DNA from: Candidatus Rokuibacteriota bacterium
GTDB lineage: Bacteria > Methylomirabilota > Methylomirabilia > Rokubacteriales > CSP1-6
Assembly: GCA_003220685.1 (NCBI GenBank)
Contig: QHTE01000048.1
Span: 1-64,000, forward strand
Length of the DNA: 64,000 nucleotides
Direction of reading: 5' to 3'
Of the stretch, positions 15,438-23,589 are shown one piece after another. The stretch's first letter is position 1, and each line of letters opens with the position of its first letter. Made by a program: the position numbers and the translations under genes. The notes under the pieces are model-generated. The model did not search any database. It saw nothing but the letters and a program-made list of their open reading frames with translations, and was not told the origin of the DNA.

Positions 15438-16778
15438 TTGACCACGACCGCTGGGCCGCGCCGAAGGCCCAGCAGGTTCGCGCTGGTCGCGACGGTCGTC
15501 GGAGTCTCGCTCGCGGGATGCGCGATGGGCCCCTTACCCTACGAGTTCGTCGACTCCTCGACGGCCGACGGGCCTTCGCGCGTCTCGGAGAACGCGGACA
15601 ACGTTGCCGCGGGCATCGAAGTCTCGACCATCGAGCCCGACGTCCGCTACCTCGCGTCGCCGGAGCTTCAGGGGCGCCTGCGCGGTACGGAAGGCAACGC
15701 CAGGGCTTGCGCCTACATCGTCGCGAGCCTGAAGGCGGCGGGCCTCGCGCCGCTCTTCGGCGACACCTTCGAGCAGCCCACCCATCCCGACGGCCGCAGC
15801 CCGGAGCCGTACGCCGTCAACGTCGGCGCGATCTATCGCGCGGCCGAGAGCGACGCGCGCTGGATCGTCCTCGTCGCGCACTACGATCATCGGGGCGTGA
15901 TCGGCGGCAAAGTCCAGGCCGGCGCCGACGACAACGCGAGCTCGGTGGCGCTGCTCCTGGCGCTGGGACATTCGCTGGGCCGCGTCCGGCCCCCGCTGCG
16001 GCGCCACGTCGTCCTGCTGTTCCCTGACGCCGAGGAGCCGCCGGACGTCCGCACGGAGCGGATGGGATCGTCGTGGTTCTGGCGCCATCCGCCTTTGCCG
16101 GCCGAACGCCTCGACCTGGCGCTCGTCTTCGACCTCATGGGCGGCCGCGCCTCGCCCGAGATTCGAGCCGCCGGGCTCGCGGACGCGCTGTTCGTCCTCG
16201 GCGCCGAGGCGCACCCGAGCCTGGTCTCGCTCGTGCGCGACGTCGCTGCGGCCGCGCGCGTGGAGCCCGTCCGGCTGAGCCTGCCGATGATCGAGGTGAT
16301 GCCGTACCGGCCGGGCTCCCGTTTCGCGCGCAGCGACTATCACGGCTTGCGCGAGCACGGGGAGCGGCCGTTTCTCTTCCTCACGACCGGGCGGACGGAG
16401 ACCTATCACACGGCCGCCGACACGCCCGACACCGTCGATTACGCTCGGCTCCGCGCGCTGTCGCGCTGGGTGGCTCGGCTGGCCGTTCACGCCGCGGACG
16501 TCGACGTCCAGCTCGGCTGGCGCGATCTGCGCGCCGACCCGCGCGCGGACGCGCGCTCGCTGCTGAGGCTCTACGGCGCGATCGACACGAGCGCGCGCGT
16601 CTCGTGGCTGCTTCGTCGAGCCCTGGCCACGGACCGGCGGCGGGTCGAGAAGCTGCTCGAGAGCTGGGATCGGGGCGTGAGCCCGACCCCGAAGAGCTAT
16701 CGCACGCTACAGCTCGCCTCGATCCGCGTCCAGGCGGCGCTGTGGCATCCCTCGGGCTGGTGGTTCGCCCTGTGGTAG
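15438..16778 (+). CDS. M28 family zinc aminopeptidase, lipoprotein
   Basis: A 446-residue secreted M28 metallopeptidase. The start TTG at 15438 immediately follows the TAG of the Rieske gene, giving a lipoprotein signal peptide with lipobox LAGC at about residue 28. Zinc ligands are recognisable in order: VAHYDHRG, GADDNASS (the family Asp-Asp-Asn), FPDAEEP (Glu-Glu), DLMGG and ETYHTAADTPD. Length fits an aminopeptidase with a C-terminal extension of about 100 residues of unknown role. Its link with the Rieske oxygenase is only positional; the genes may be translationally coupled. It converges on the cytochrome/propeller gene with 25 bp between the stops. Confidence 0.88.
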   Translation: MTTTAGPRRRPSRFALVATVVGVSLAGCAMGPLPYEFVDSSTADGPSRVSENADNVAAGIEVSTIEPDVRYLASPELQGRLRGTEGNARACAYIVASLKAAGLAPLFGDTFEQPTHPDGRSPEPYAVNVGAIYRAAESDARWIVLVAHYDHRGVIGGKVQAGADDNASSVALLLALGHSLGRVRPPLRRHVVLLFPDAEEPPDVRTERMGSSWFWRHPPLPAERLDLALVFDLMGGRASPEIRAAGLADALFVLGAEAHPSLVSLVRDVAAAARVEPVRLSLPMIEVMPYRPGSRFARSDYHGLREHGERPFLFLTTGRTETYHTAADTPDTVDYARLRALSRWVARLAVHAADVDVQLGWRDLRADPRADARSLLRLYGAIDTSARVSWLLRRALATDRRRVEKLLESWDRGVSPTPKSYRTLQLASIRVQAALWHPSGWWFALW

Positions 16779-16803
16779 CTTCAATCGAAAGGCCGAGTAA
16801 CCC

Positions 16804-19047
16804 CTACTTCGCCAGCGGATCCGGCCTCAGCTGGAAGCGCACGACCAGCGGGCTCGACAGCGTCTTGCCCGGCGCGCCGGGGCTCGGCGCGTCGATGCCT
16901 TCGATGTGCATCGGCGTGCGGTTGCCCGAGGTGACCCAGAGGCCTCGGCCCTTCCAGCTGGCCTTCGGATCGTCGATGCGGCCGTCCACGCCCTTGGCGA
17001 AAAAGCCCATCGGGTAGGGGACGCGCAGCTCGACCACCTTGCCGTACGTCAGGGCGTGCAGCGAATCCGAGAAATTGCCGGTGCCGATCGGCGTGTCCTT
17101 GCCCAGACCGAGGATGTCGTGCTGGTCCACCCAGGTGTAGTACGGCCCTTCGGCGGCGCCCTCGCGGCCGGCGAACGACGGGCCCGGCAGCGGGTAAAAC
17201 GTCCAGCCCTCGGGGCACAGATTGCCTTCGACCGCGCCGGGCCCGTTGAGACGTCCCTTACATTTGCTGCGATCGAAGCTCGCGATGTGACCGCTCGCCA
17301 GGGTCACCCACGCGACGCCGCGGCGGTCGATGTCGAAGCCGCGCATGCCGTAGCCCGGCGGCGGCACCCGGTAAACTTCCGTGAGCGCGGTGTCCGGCGG
17401 ATTCGGGCCCGGCTGCAGCCTGAGGACGTAGCTGGGGTGGCCGATGTTCGAGCCCCAGATCGAGCCGTCGACCGGGTTGTAGGCGATCCCGTAGAAGCCC
17501 AGGCCGAGGCGCTTGTCCTTGGCGGGATCGTCAGGCTGATCGGGCTCGACGTACGCATCGCGCTTGCCATTGCCGTTCGTGTCGACGATGAGCGGCGTCC
17601 AGCCCTGCGCCTTGCCCGCGTCGCGCGTCTGCCAGAACAGCTTCGTGTTGACCCAGCCGACGATGGCGAGCTCGTTCTGCAGATTGTTGCTGAGCCACAG
17701 CGTGTTGTTGGCATCCTCGGCGAAATTCAGATGGTGCGTGCCGAAGCACGTATCGATGAACGTGAACTGCTTGCTCTTGGGCTCGTACACGGTGACCTGA
17801 CGCGAGTTCTGCACGAATCCGTCGGGCGTGCGCGTGAGCGGATAGCCCTTCGCTGACGGGTGACCGGACTCGGCCGCGCAGTACCGCGGCGGATTCTTGG
17901 GCGAGCGGACCTGGGCTGTGTAGTAGACCCGGCCGTCCTGATCCATCATCGGGTTGTGCGCGTTGACTCGTGAGTCCCACACCTGCTCCGTGCCGAAGTA
18001 CGGCGACGGCGCCACGATCGGATTCGCCAGCGCCGAGCTGGGCGCGTCCTGATCGCGCACCGGGACCTTCATCGTGATCTTGGTGACCTTGACCGGGTCC
18101 AGGATCGGCAGGTCGTCCGTGCTGAGCTCGGCGGCGCCGTAGATCGGCCCGAAGGCGTTGACGGTAGGCTTCCGCCGGTCGGTGAGCGCCAGGTCGTGGA
18201 TGTAGTACTTCGGCGAGAGCCAGTCGTACACGGTCACGACCAGATTGCGCTCGATGCCGTTCGGCCGCGGCGGCATCGACGCCGGCAGCTCGCCGGCGCG
18301 GATGCGATCGGTCCAATCGGCCAGGCGGCGGATGTGGCCACCGTCCGACGTGTTCAGCGTGCCGATCGTCCGGACCATCGTGCCGCCGCCCGGTCCCGAC
18401 TGGAGCCGCCGCGTCCACGCGTCGACCGACGAGCTCCTCGACGCTTCGAGAGCCGAGGGGAATTCGCGCGTCGCCTTGTCGCCGAGCTGGTGACAGTTGC
18501 CGCAGCCGTTCAGCTGGACCGTGTTGAGCCACTGCTCCTGGCTCTTGAACGCGACGGGCATGCCGTTGCCGTCGGGGCCCGTGCCCGGGAACAGGCTCTT
18601 GTCCGGGATCCGAAGCAAGGCGAACCAGTAGATGGCGGGGTAGTACTCGGCGGCCGCCGCCGCGCTGGGCGCCGCGACCGCCGTCAGGTTCACGAGCTGG
18701 CCGCGCGTCGCCCTGACCTTCGGCGAGTCGACCAGGCCGTAGCCGCGCACCCAGACGTTGTAATTTGCCTGGGGCAGATCGGGGATCACGAAGCGTCCGC
18801 GGTCGTCCGTGACCACGATCTTCGCGAAGCGGGTTCCGAGGTCGGTCGTCTCCGCGATGACCCAGACGCCGGCTTCCGGCCCGTTCGTGCCGGTGACGAC
18901 CCCGCCGATGTCGTCGTTGTCGATCTGCACCCCGATCGGCGCCCCGCCGCCGGGCTGAGCCGACGGCCGGGCCATGGGCCAGGCGGCCACCAGGGCGACG
19001 AGGGCGACGAGCACTGCGCTCGAGCAGATCAGTCGTGAGCTCATCAT
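16804..19047 (-). CDS. Exported multidomain protein: carboxypeptidase-regulatory-like domain, c-type heme site, beta-propeller
   Basis: 747 residues with a Sec signal peptide (hydrophobic residues 8-23). Residues 45-125 form a CarboxypepD_reg-like beta-sandwich (VVTGTNGPEAGVWVIAETTD, DDRGRFVIPDLP). A single heme-c motif CGNCH is at 182-186. The rest, from about 330, is an NHL/SMP-30/virginiamycin-B-lyase-like beta-propeller with repeated asparagine- and tryptophan-rich blades such as NAHNPMMDQDGRVYYTAQ. One heme and a propeller suggest a periplasmic electron-transfer or quinoprotein-like oxidoreductase, possibly coupled to the divergent molybdenum hydroxylase. That link is inferred from position only. 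The combination is uncommon in characterised proteins. Confidence 0.85.
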   Translation of the reverse strand: MMSSRLICSSAVLVALVALVAAWPMARPSAQPGGGAPIGVQIDNDDIGGVVTGTNGPEAGVWVIAETTDLGTRFAKIVVTDDRGRFVIPDLPQANYNVWVRGYGLVDSPKVRATRGQLVNLTAVAAPSAAAAAEYYPAIYWFALLRIPDKSLFPGTGPDGNGMPVAFKSQEQWLNTVQLNGCGNCHQLGDKATREFPSALEASRSSSVDAWTRRLQSGPGGGTMVRTIGTLNTSDGGHIRRLADWTDRIRAGELPASMPPRPNGIERNLVVTVYDWLSPKYYIHDLALTDRRKPTVNAFGPIYGAAELSTDDLPILDPVKVTKITMKVPVRDQDAPSSALANPIVAPSPYFGTEQVWDSRVNAHNPMMDQDGRVYYTAQVRSPKNPPRYCAAESGHPSAKGYPLTRTPDGFVQNSRQVTVYEPKSKQFTFIDTCFGTHHLNFAEDANNTLWLSNNLQNELAIVGWVNTKLFWQTRDAGKAQGWTPLIVDTNGNGKRDAYVEPDQPDDPAKDKRLGLGFYGIAYNPVDGSIWGSNIGHPSYVLRLQPGPNPPDTALTEVYRVPPPGYGMRGFDIDRRGVAWVTLASGHIASFDRSKCKGRLNGPGAVEGNLCPEGWTFYPLPGPSFAGREGAAEGPYYTWVDQHDILGLGKDTPIGTGNFSDSLHALTYGKVVELRVPYPMGFFAKGVDGRIDDPKASWKGRGLWVTSGNRTPMHIEGIDAPSPGAPGKTLSSPLVVRFQLRPDPLAK

Positions 19048-19131
19048 ATCGGTCTACCTCGCGGTGCCAGCCGGTGAGGACGTCCAGACCGCCATGCGCT
19101 TGTCCGCCGCGCGCACGATCCGCCTGAACGT

Positions 19132-19158
19132 CGGCGCTGTCAAGCCTTGACAGCGCCG
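19132..19158. promoter_or_regulatory. Perfect 27-bp palindrome in divergent promoter region (probable operator)
   Basis: Arms of 13 bp meet around one central C. The core reads TGTCAAGCCTTGACA, so each half also provides a TTGACA -35 hexamer, one facing each divergent gene (19047 minus and 19186 plus). A dimeric regulator bound here could control both transcripts at once. Confidence 0.55.
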
Positions 19159-19185
19159 CGGCACCGCGCCACGATCCAGCGCGCC

Positions 19186-21555
19186 ATGTCCTTTCTCGAG
19201 TCGCGAACCCGCTCGGCGCGCGAAGGCTTCGGCAAGCCTGTCTTGCGGAAAGAGGACGCGCGTCTGCTCGTCGGCGGCGGCTGCTACAGCGACGACGTCA
19301 ACGTGCCGGGCCAGGTCTACGCCTGCTTCGTGCGCTCGCCGCACGCCCACGCCCGCGTCGAGCGCATCGAGAGCGCGGCCGCACTCGCCACATCGGGGGT
19401 GATCGCCGTGCTGACCGGCGCCGACGCCCTCGCGGACGGCGTGAAGCCGCTCACCCACAGTCCCATGCCCGGCAATCCCCACGAGGACATGCTGCGCAGC
19501 CGCGACGTGGCGTTCATCGCCCCGCACCCGCCGATCCCGGCCGATCGCGTGCGCTTCGTCGGCGAGGTGGTGGCGATGGTCGTCGCCGAGACACCCGCGG
19601 CGGCGCGCGACGGCGCCGAGCGGGTCGAAGTGTCATGGACGGCGCTCCCCGCGGTGACCGCCAGCACCGCCGCCGCGCGGCCCGACGCGCCGCTCCTCTA
19701 CGACGGGACCGTGTCGAACGTGTGCGTGGACACCGATCTGGGCGACGTCGCGGCGGTCGACCGCGTGTTTGCGCGCGCCGCCCACGTGGTGCGGCTGGAC
19801 ACCTGGGTGCATCGGGTCACCGGCGTGCCGATGGAGCCGCGCGCAGCCGTCGGCGTCTGGGATCCGACGACCAGCCGCTTCACCGTGCACGCCGGCGCCG
19901 GCGGTCTCGGCCGCACGCAGACCGCCGTGGCCGGCTCGCTCGGCGTCCCGGAGAGCGCCGTGCGGGTGACGGCGCGCGATGTCGGCGGAAACTTCGGCAC
20001 GCGCAACAGCGGCTATCCGGAGTTCGCGCTGGTCGCCTGGGCCGCGCGGCGGATCGGGCGCCCGGTGAAGTGGACGGCGGAGCGGCGCGAGGCGTTCATG
20101 GCCGACTACGGCGGCCGCGACCTCACGGCCCGGGCCGAGCTGGCTCTCGACCGCGAGGGCAACTTCCTCGCGTTCCGCGGCGCCAACACGAGCAACGTCG
20201 GTGCCCACGCGGTCTCGTTCCACCCGCTCAACAAGGGCATGGCGCTGACCGCGACGGTCTACCGGGTGCCGGCCGTGTCGATGCACGGGCGCGCCGTGAT
20301 CACGAACACGTCGCCGACGACGCCGTACCGGAGCGCGGGGCGCCCGGAGATCATGTTCGTCATGGAGCGGCTGATCGATCTCGCCGCGCGCCGCCACGGA
20401 TTCGATCGGCTCGAGCTGCGGCGGCGCAACCTCGTGCCCGCGACCGCGATGCCGTACACGAATCCGATGGGGCTGGTCTACGACAGCGGCGACTACCTGG
20501 CGGTGCTCGATCGGGCGGTCGAGCTCGCCGACTGGAAAGGGTTCGAGGCGCGGCGCGCCGAGGCGCGCCGGCGCGGCCTCTACCGCGGCATCGGCGTGGC
20601 CAACTACATCGAGCTCAACACCGGCTTTCCGCGTGAGCGGGCCCACATCACGGTGCGCCCCGAGGGGATCGTCGACCTGGTGCTGGGCACGCTCTCGTCG
20701 GGGCAAGGCCACGCGACCAGCTTCGCGCAGCTCCTGGTCGAGTGGCTCGGCGTCGAGCTCGCCGAGGTGCGGCTGATCACCGGCGACACGGACCTCACGG
20801 TGGTCGGCGGCGGCGCTCACTCGGCGCGGGCGCTCCGGCTCGCGGCGGTGGTGATGGCCAAGGCGGCGGATCAGATCGTCGCCAAGGGCCGGCGCGTCGC
20901 CGCCTGGATGCTCGAGGCCGCGGCGGACGACGTCGAGTTCTCGGCGCGGCGGTTCAGGGTGAAGGGCACGGACCGATCGGTCGATCTGTTCGACGTGGCG
21001 CGCGCGGCGGCGCGGCCCGACGCGCCGGCCGACCTGCGCGGTCCGCTCGACGGCCTGAGCGACGAGACGATGCCGCTGCCGTCCTACCCCTACGGCACGG
21101 CAGTGTGCGAGGTCGAGGTCGATCCCGAGACCGGCGAGGTCGCGGTGGTGCGCTATACGACCGTCGACGACTGCGGACGCGCCGTCAACCCGATGATCCT
21201 CCACGGCCAGACGCACGGCGGCATCGCGCAGGGGGTGGGCCAGGCGCTCTGGGAGGCCTGCGCCTACGAGGCCTCGACCGGCCAGCTGCTCTCGTCGACG
21301 ATGATGGACTACGCGATGCCGCGCGCGGACATGCTGCCGCCGTTCACGACCGAGATCAGCGAGGTGCCCTCCGCGGCGCATCCGCTCGGTCTGCGAGGGG
21401 GCGGCGAGGGGGGGACCACGCCCGCCCTCGGCGCCGCGGTGAACGCGATCGTCGATGCGCTCGGCGAGCTCGGCGTGGAGCACATCGAGATGCCGGCGAC
21501 GTCCGAGCGCGTCTGGCGAGCGATCCGCGACGCGCGCGCGGCCGCTCGGGCGTAG
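19186..21555 (+). CDS. Xanthine dehydrogenase family molybdopterin-binding subunit
   Basis: A 789-residue large subunit of a molybdenum hydroxylase. The N-terminal a/b hammerhead domain holds GKPVLRKEDARLL and RSPHAHARV. MoCo-binding segments are RDVGGNFGTRN, PTTPYRSAGRPE and GTLSSGQGHATSFAQ. The catalytic glutamate is in the C-terminal GGEGGT. The CO-dehydrogenase signature loop with selanyl/cysteine is not present, so this is not a CoxL. I prefer ATG 19186 to the TTG at 19147, which lies inside the palindromic operator. Small and medium subunit genes are not adjacent, so partner subunits must come from elsewhere or the divergent heme protein may accept electrons. Confidence 0.93.
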   Translation: MSFLESRTRSAREGFGKPVLRKEDARLLVGGGCYSDDVNVPGQVYACFVRSPHAHARVERIESAAALATSGVIAVLTGADALADGVKPLTHSPMPGNPHEDMLRSRDVAFIAPHPPIPADRVRFVGEVVAMVVAETPAAARDGAERVEVSWTALPAVTASTAAARPDAPLLYDGTVSNVCVDTDLGDVAAVDRVFARAAHVVRLDTWVHRVTGVPMEPRAAVGVWDPTTSRFTVHAGAGGLGRTQTAVAGSLGVPESAVRVTARDVGGNFGTRNSGYPEFALVAWAARRIGRPVKWTAERREAFMADYGGRDLTARAELALDREGNFLAFRGANTSNVGAHAVSFHPLNKGMALTATVYRVPAVSMHGRAVITNTSPTTPYRSAGRPEIMFVMERLIDLAARRHGFDRLELRRRNLVPATAMPYTNPMGLVYDSGDYLAVLDRAVELADWKGFEARRAEARRRGLYRGIGVANYIELNTGFPRERAHITVRPEGIVDLVLGTLSSGQGHATSFAQLLVEWLGVELAEVRLITGDTDLTVVGGGAHSARALRLAAVVMAKAADQIVAKGRRVAAWMLEAAADDVEFSARRFRVKGTDRSVDLFDVARAAARPDAPADLRGPLDGLSDETMPLPSYPYGTAVCEVEVDPETGEVAVVRYTTVDDCGRAVNPMILHGQTHGGIAQGVGQALWEACAYEASTGQLLSSTMMDYAMPRADMLPPFTTEISEVPSAAHPLGLRGGGEGGTTPALGAAVNAIVDALGELGVEHIEMPATSERVWRAIRDARAAARA

Positions 21556-21558
21556 AAT
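21553..21558 (+). promoter_or_regulatory. Putative -10 box upstream of the DsbA-like selenoprotein gene
   Basis: TAGAAT overlaps the TAG stop codon of the molybdenum hydroxylase gene and lies 41 bp before the ATG at 21599. A GGGAGG ribosome site at 21588-21593 follows. Confidence 0.3.
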
Positions 21559-21598
21559 CGGGGCAGCGTCGAGACCACCGCGAGACCGGGAGGCGGCG

Positions 21599-22225
21599 AT
21601 GAGCGAGCCCACGAGATTCGAGATCTTCACCGACTACGTCTGACCCTGGTGCTATCTCAGTACCGTGCGTATTGAGAAGCTCCAGGCGGCGTACGACATC
21701 GAGCCCGTGCTCGTGCATTTCCCGCTGCATCCGGAGACGCCCCCCGAGGGCCGCGACATGACCACGTTCTATGCCGAGCGCGGCATCGATCCCGATGCCG
21801 CCTACAACCGGATGAAGGGCCTGATGGACCGCGAGGGGCTGCCCTACAGCCGGCGCACGCACACCTACAACAGCCGGCTCGCCCAGGAGCTCGGCAAGTG
21901 GGCCGACACGCAGCCTGGCGGGACGGCCATCCACGACGCGTTCTATCGCGCCTACTTCGTCGGCGCCCAGAACATCGGCGACACCGAGGTGATGCTCGAC
22001 GTGGTGAAATCGGTCGGCCTCGACCGCGAGGCGGCGCGCGACGTCTTGAAGGAGCGCTGGTTCAAGGACGCGGTCGACGCCGACTGGGCGAAGTCGCGCC
22101 GTCTGGGCGTGACCGGCGTGCCGACCTTCGTGGCCGGCGGCTACGGCGTCGTCGGCGCCCAGCCGTACGAGGTGCTGGTCCAGCTGGTCGAGAAAGCCGG
22201 AGCCCGCCGGCGGGTGGTATCCTAG
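21599..22225 (+). CDS. Selenocysteine-containing DsbA/FrnE-like oxidoreductase (UPWC active site)
   Basis: The real gene starts at ATG 21599 with GGGAGG 5 nt upstream and is 208 residues including one selenocysteine. The codon for residue 15 is TGA (21641-21643), in the sequence FEIFTDYV-U-PWCYLST. All close relatives of this fold have CPWC here, so TGA replaces the attacking cysteine of the CxxC motif. Downstream the frame is intact, with YNRMKGLMDREG, the helical insertion of the 2-hydroxychromene-2-carboxylate isomerase/FrnE group, and the cis-proline loop GVTGVPTFV. A hairpin begins one base after the TGA. No signal peptide is present, so it probably acts in the cytosol as a thiol-disulfide oxidoreductase or glutathione-linked enzyme. 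Standard callers would start at 21665 and lose the active site. Confidence 0.9.
21644..21686 (+). promoter_or_regulatory. Candidate SECIS hairpin of the DsbA-like selenoprotein gene
   Basis: Immediately after the TGA: CCTGG (21645-21649) pairs with CCAGG (21682-21686), GCT with AGC (21651-21653 and 21678-21680), and TCTCAGTAC (21655-21663) with GTATTGAGA (21669-21677, one G-U). The loop is CGUGC, 20 nt from the UGA. An unpaired A and a T-T mismatch interrupt the stem. The distance to the loop suits SelB-dependent recoding. Confidence 0.8.
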
Positions 22226-22250
22226 CGGCCGTCCAAAGTTCCCCCACGCA

Positions 22251-22310
22251 GTGCGCGCCGCAGGCCGTCGCGGGGTTGGGGCCCCCCGGCCGAGGCGCGG
22301 CTATAAGTGA
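22251..22310 (+). repeat. Palindromic intergenic repeat, copy 3
   Basis: A diverged copy of the 9538-9663 element, with the same GCGCGCC, GGCCG and TGGG-loop blocks and a weakened central stem (CGGGGT facing GCCCCC). It lies between the DsbA-like selenoprotein and NIPSNAP genes and ends at the latter's ribosome site. Confidence 0.8.
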
Positions 22311-22318
22311 GGTGCCCC

Positions 22319-23011
22319 ATGCTTTACGAGCTTCGTCGTTACGATGTCGCCGCCGGCAAGCTCGCCGCGCTGGTCGACCGCTTCGGCAGCTTCACCGTCC
22401 ACAAGTGGAAGGAATATGGCTTTCGCCTGATCGGCTTCTGGACTCCCGTCGTCGCGGACAGGAGCAACCAGCTCGTCTACATCTGGGGCTGGGAAAGCAT
22501 GGAGGAGCGGGCCAAGAAGAACGCCGCCTGGCGGGCCGATCCCGAGCGGGCCAAGAAGTGGGCCGAGACCGAGAAGGACGGCCCGCTGGTCAATCGCGTC
22601 GACAACCAGCTCATGGAGCCCACCTCGTACTCGCAGATCGACCGCGGCGAGCCCTACGGACCCGACGCGTCGAGCCGGAGCCCGTATCTCTTCGAGCTGC
22701 GTGAGTACCAGGCGATGCCGGGCAAGATCCAGAACATCACCGATCGGTTCGGCAACTTCACATGTGGCGCGTTCAAGAAGCACGGCTTCCGGCAGGTCGG
22801 CTACTGGCACAACGTGTTCGGCGGCAACAGCAACGAGCTGATCTACCTGCTGGCCTGGGAGAGCCTGGACGAGCGCATGGCCAAGTTCGACGGGTTCGCC
22901 AAGGACCCCGAGCGCGCGCGCGTGTTCGCCGAGAGCGAGAAGAACGGCCCGATCGTGCAGCAGGTGCGCAACATGATCCTGCGTCCCACGGCCTTTTCAC
23001 CCATCAAGTAG
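22319..23011 (+). CDS. NIPSNAP family protein with two tandem domains
   Basis: A 230-residue protein made of two dimeric alpha-beta barrel NIPSNAP domains. The first begins MLYELRRYDVAAGK and the second begins FELREYQAMPGKIQNI near residue 125. Each has the family pattern of a WxW or AWES strand (IWGWESMEERAKK; LLAWESLDERMAK) and ends with a NGPIVQQV-like strand. ATG 22319 follows AGTGAGG. Bacterial NIPSNAP proteins have no settled function; some sit near degradation genes and may bind hydrophobic metabolites. It is preceded and followed by palindromic repeat copies. Confidence 0.88.
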   Translation: MLYELRRYDVAAGKLAALVDRFGSFTVHKWKEYGFRLIGFWTPVVADRSNQLVYIWGWESMEERAKKNAAWRADPERAKKWAETEKDGPLVNRVDNQLMEPTSYSQIDRGEPYGPDASSRSPYLFELREYQAMPGKIQNITDRFGNFTCGAFKKHGFRQVGYWHNVFGGNSNELIYLLAWESLDERMAKFDGFAKDPERARVFAESEKNGPIVQQVRNMILRPTAFSPIK

Positions 23012-23013
23012 AT

Positions 23014-23070
23014 GTGCGCGACCGCCGGCCGTCGCGGGGCTGGGGCCCCGCCGGCCGAGGCGCGCCTCTG
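23014..23070 (+). repeat. Palindromic intergenic repeat, copy 4
   Basis: This copy has the intact core CGGGGC-TGGG-GCCCCG and the outer GGCGCGC arm. It lies between the convergent NIPSNAP gene and the serine-hydrolase remnant, where it could terminate transcription. Confidence 0.8.
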
Positions 23071-23128
23071 AACGGACCCTCTAGACGAGGATCCCGTTTC
23101 ACACGATCCGCGCGCGCGGATGGCGACG

Positions 23129-23566
23129 TCAGTCGACGATCGCCTGGTAGACGAGCTGGCGGTAGAGGTTGCGGTGGTAGAGGCGCAGCGCGCCCGCCGA
23201 TTGCACCATGAAGACCGCCGCCAGCTGCTCCTTCGGATCGACCCAGAAGAACGTCCCCGCGTAGCCGCCCCAGTAGAAATCGCCGGCTGAGCCTGGGACC
23301 GGCGCGAGGCCGTCCGATGGCCGCACTGCGAAGCCGAGCCCGAACGTGTAGCTGGCCGCGCCGATGATGGCGCCGCCGGGAGTCGGCGCGGGCAGAATGC
23401 GCGAGCCGAGGTGATCGGAGGTCATGAGCCTGACGGTGGTGCGGCTCAGCACCCGCTGCCCGTCGAGAACGCCCCCGTTCGCGAGCATCTGCGCGAAGCG
23501 CAGATAGTCGCGCCCGGTCGACAGTCCTCCGGCGCCGCCCGAATCGTTTCTCGGGCTCGACATCAT
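23129..23566 (-). pseudogene. C-terminal remnant of a serine hydrolase (class C beta-lactamase family)
   Basis: About 145 residues correspond to the last third of a beta-lactamase-family esterase: GGAGGLSTGRDYLRFAQMLANGG split over two motifs, then FGLGFAVRP and the C-terminal strands FYWGGYAGTFFWVDP and AVFMVQS. The N-terminal portion with the S-x-x-K and Y-x-N motifs is missing. The upstream side on this strand is the stop of the dehydrogenase gene (23590), so the gene is 5'-deleted. A complete relative is at 62521-63807. It is unlikely to be active. Confidence 0.75.
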
Positions 23567-23589
23567 GACGTTCCCTCCCGCGGCGTGGG

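Noticed and set aside
19147-19185. TTG start for the molybdenum hydroxylase gene giving 13 extra residues
   Set aside because: The TTG is part of the palindromic operator and the extra residues have no family resemblance; ATG 19186 fits the conserved N-terminus.
21665-22225. GTG/ATG-type start after the TGA for the DsbA-like gene
   Set aside because: It would remove the first strand and the whole active site and has no ribosome site, whereas ATG 21599 has GGGAGG at normal spacing.
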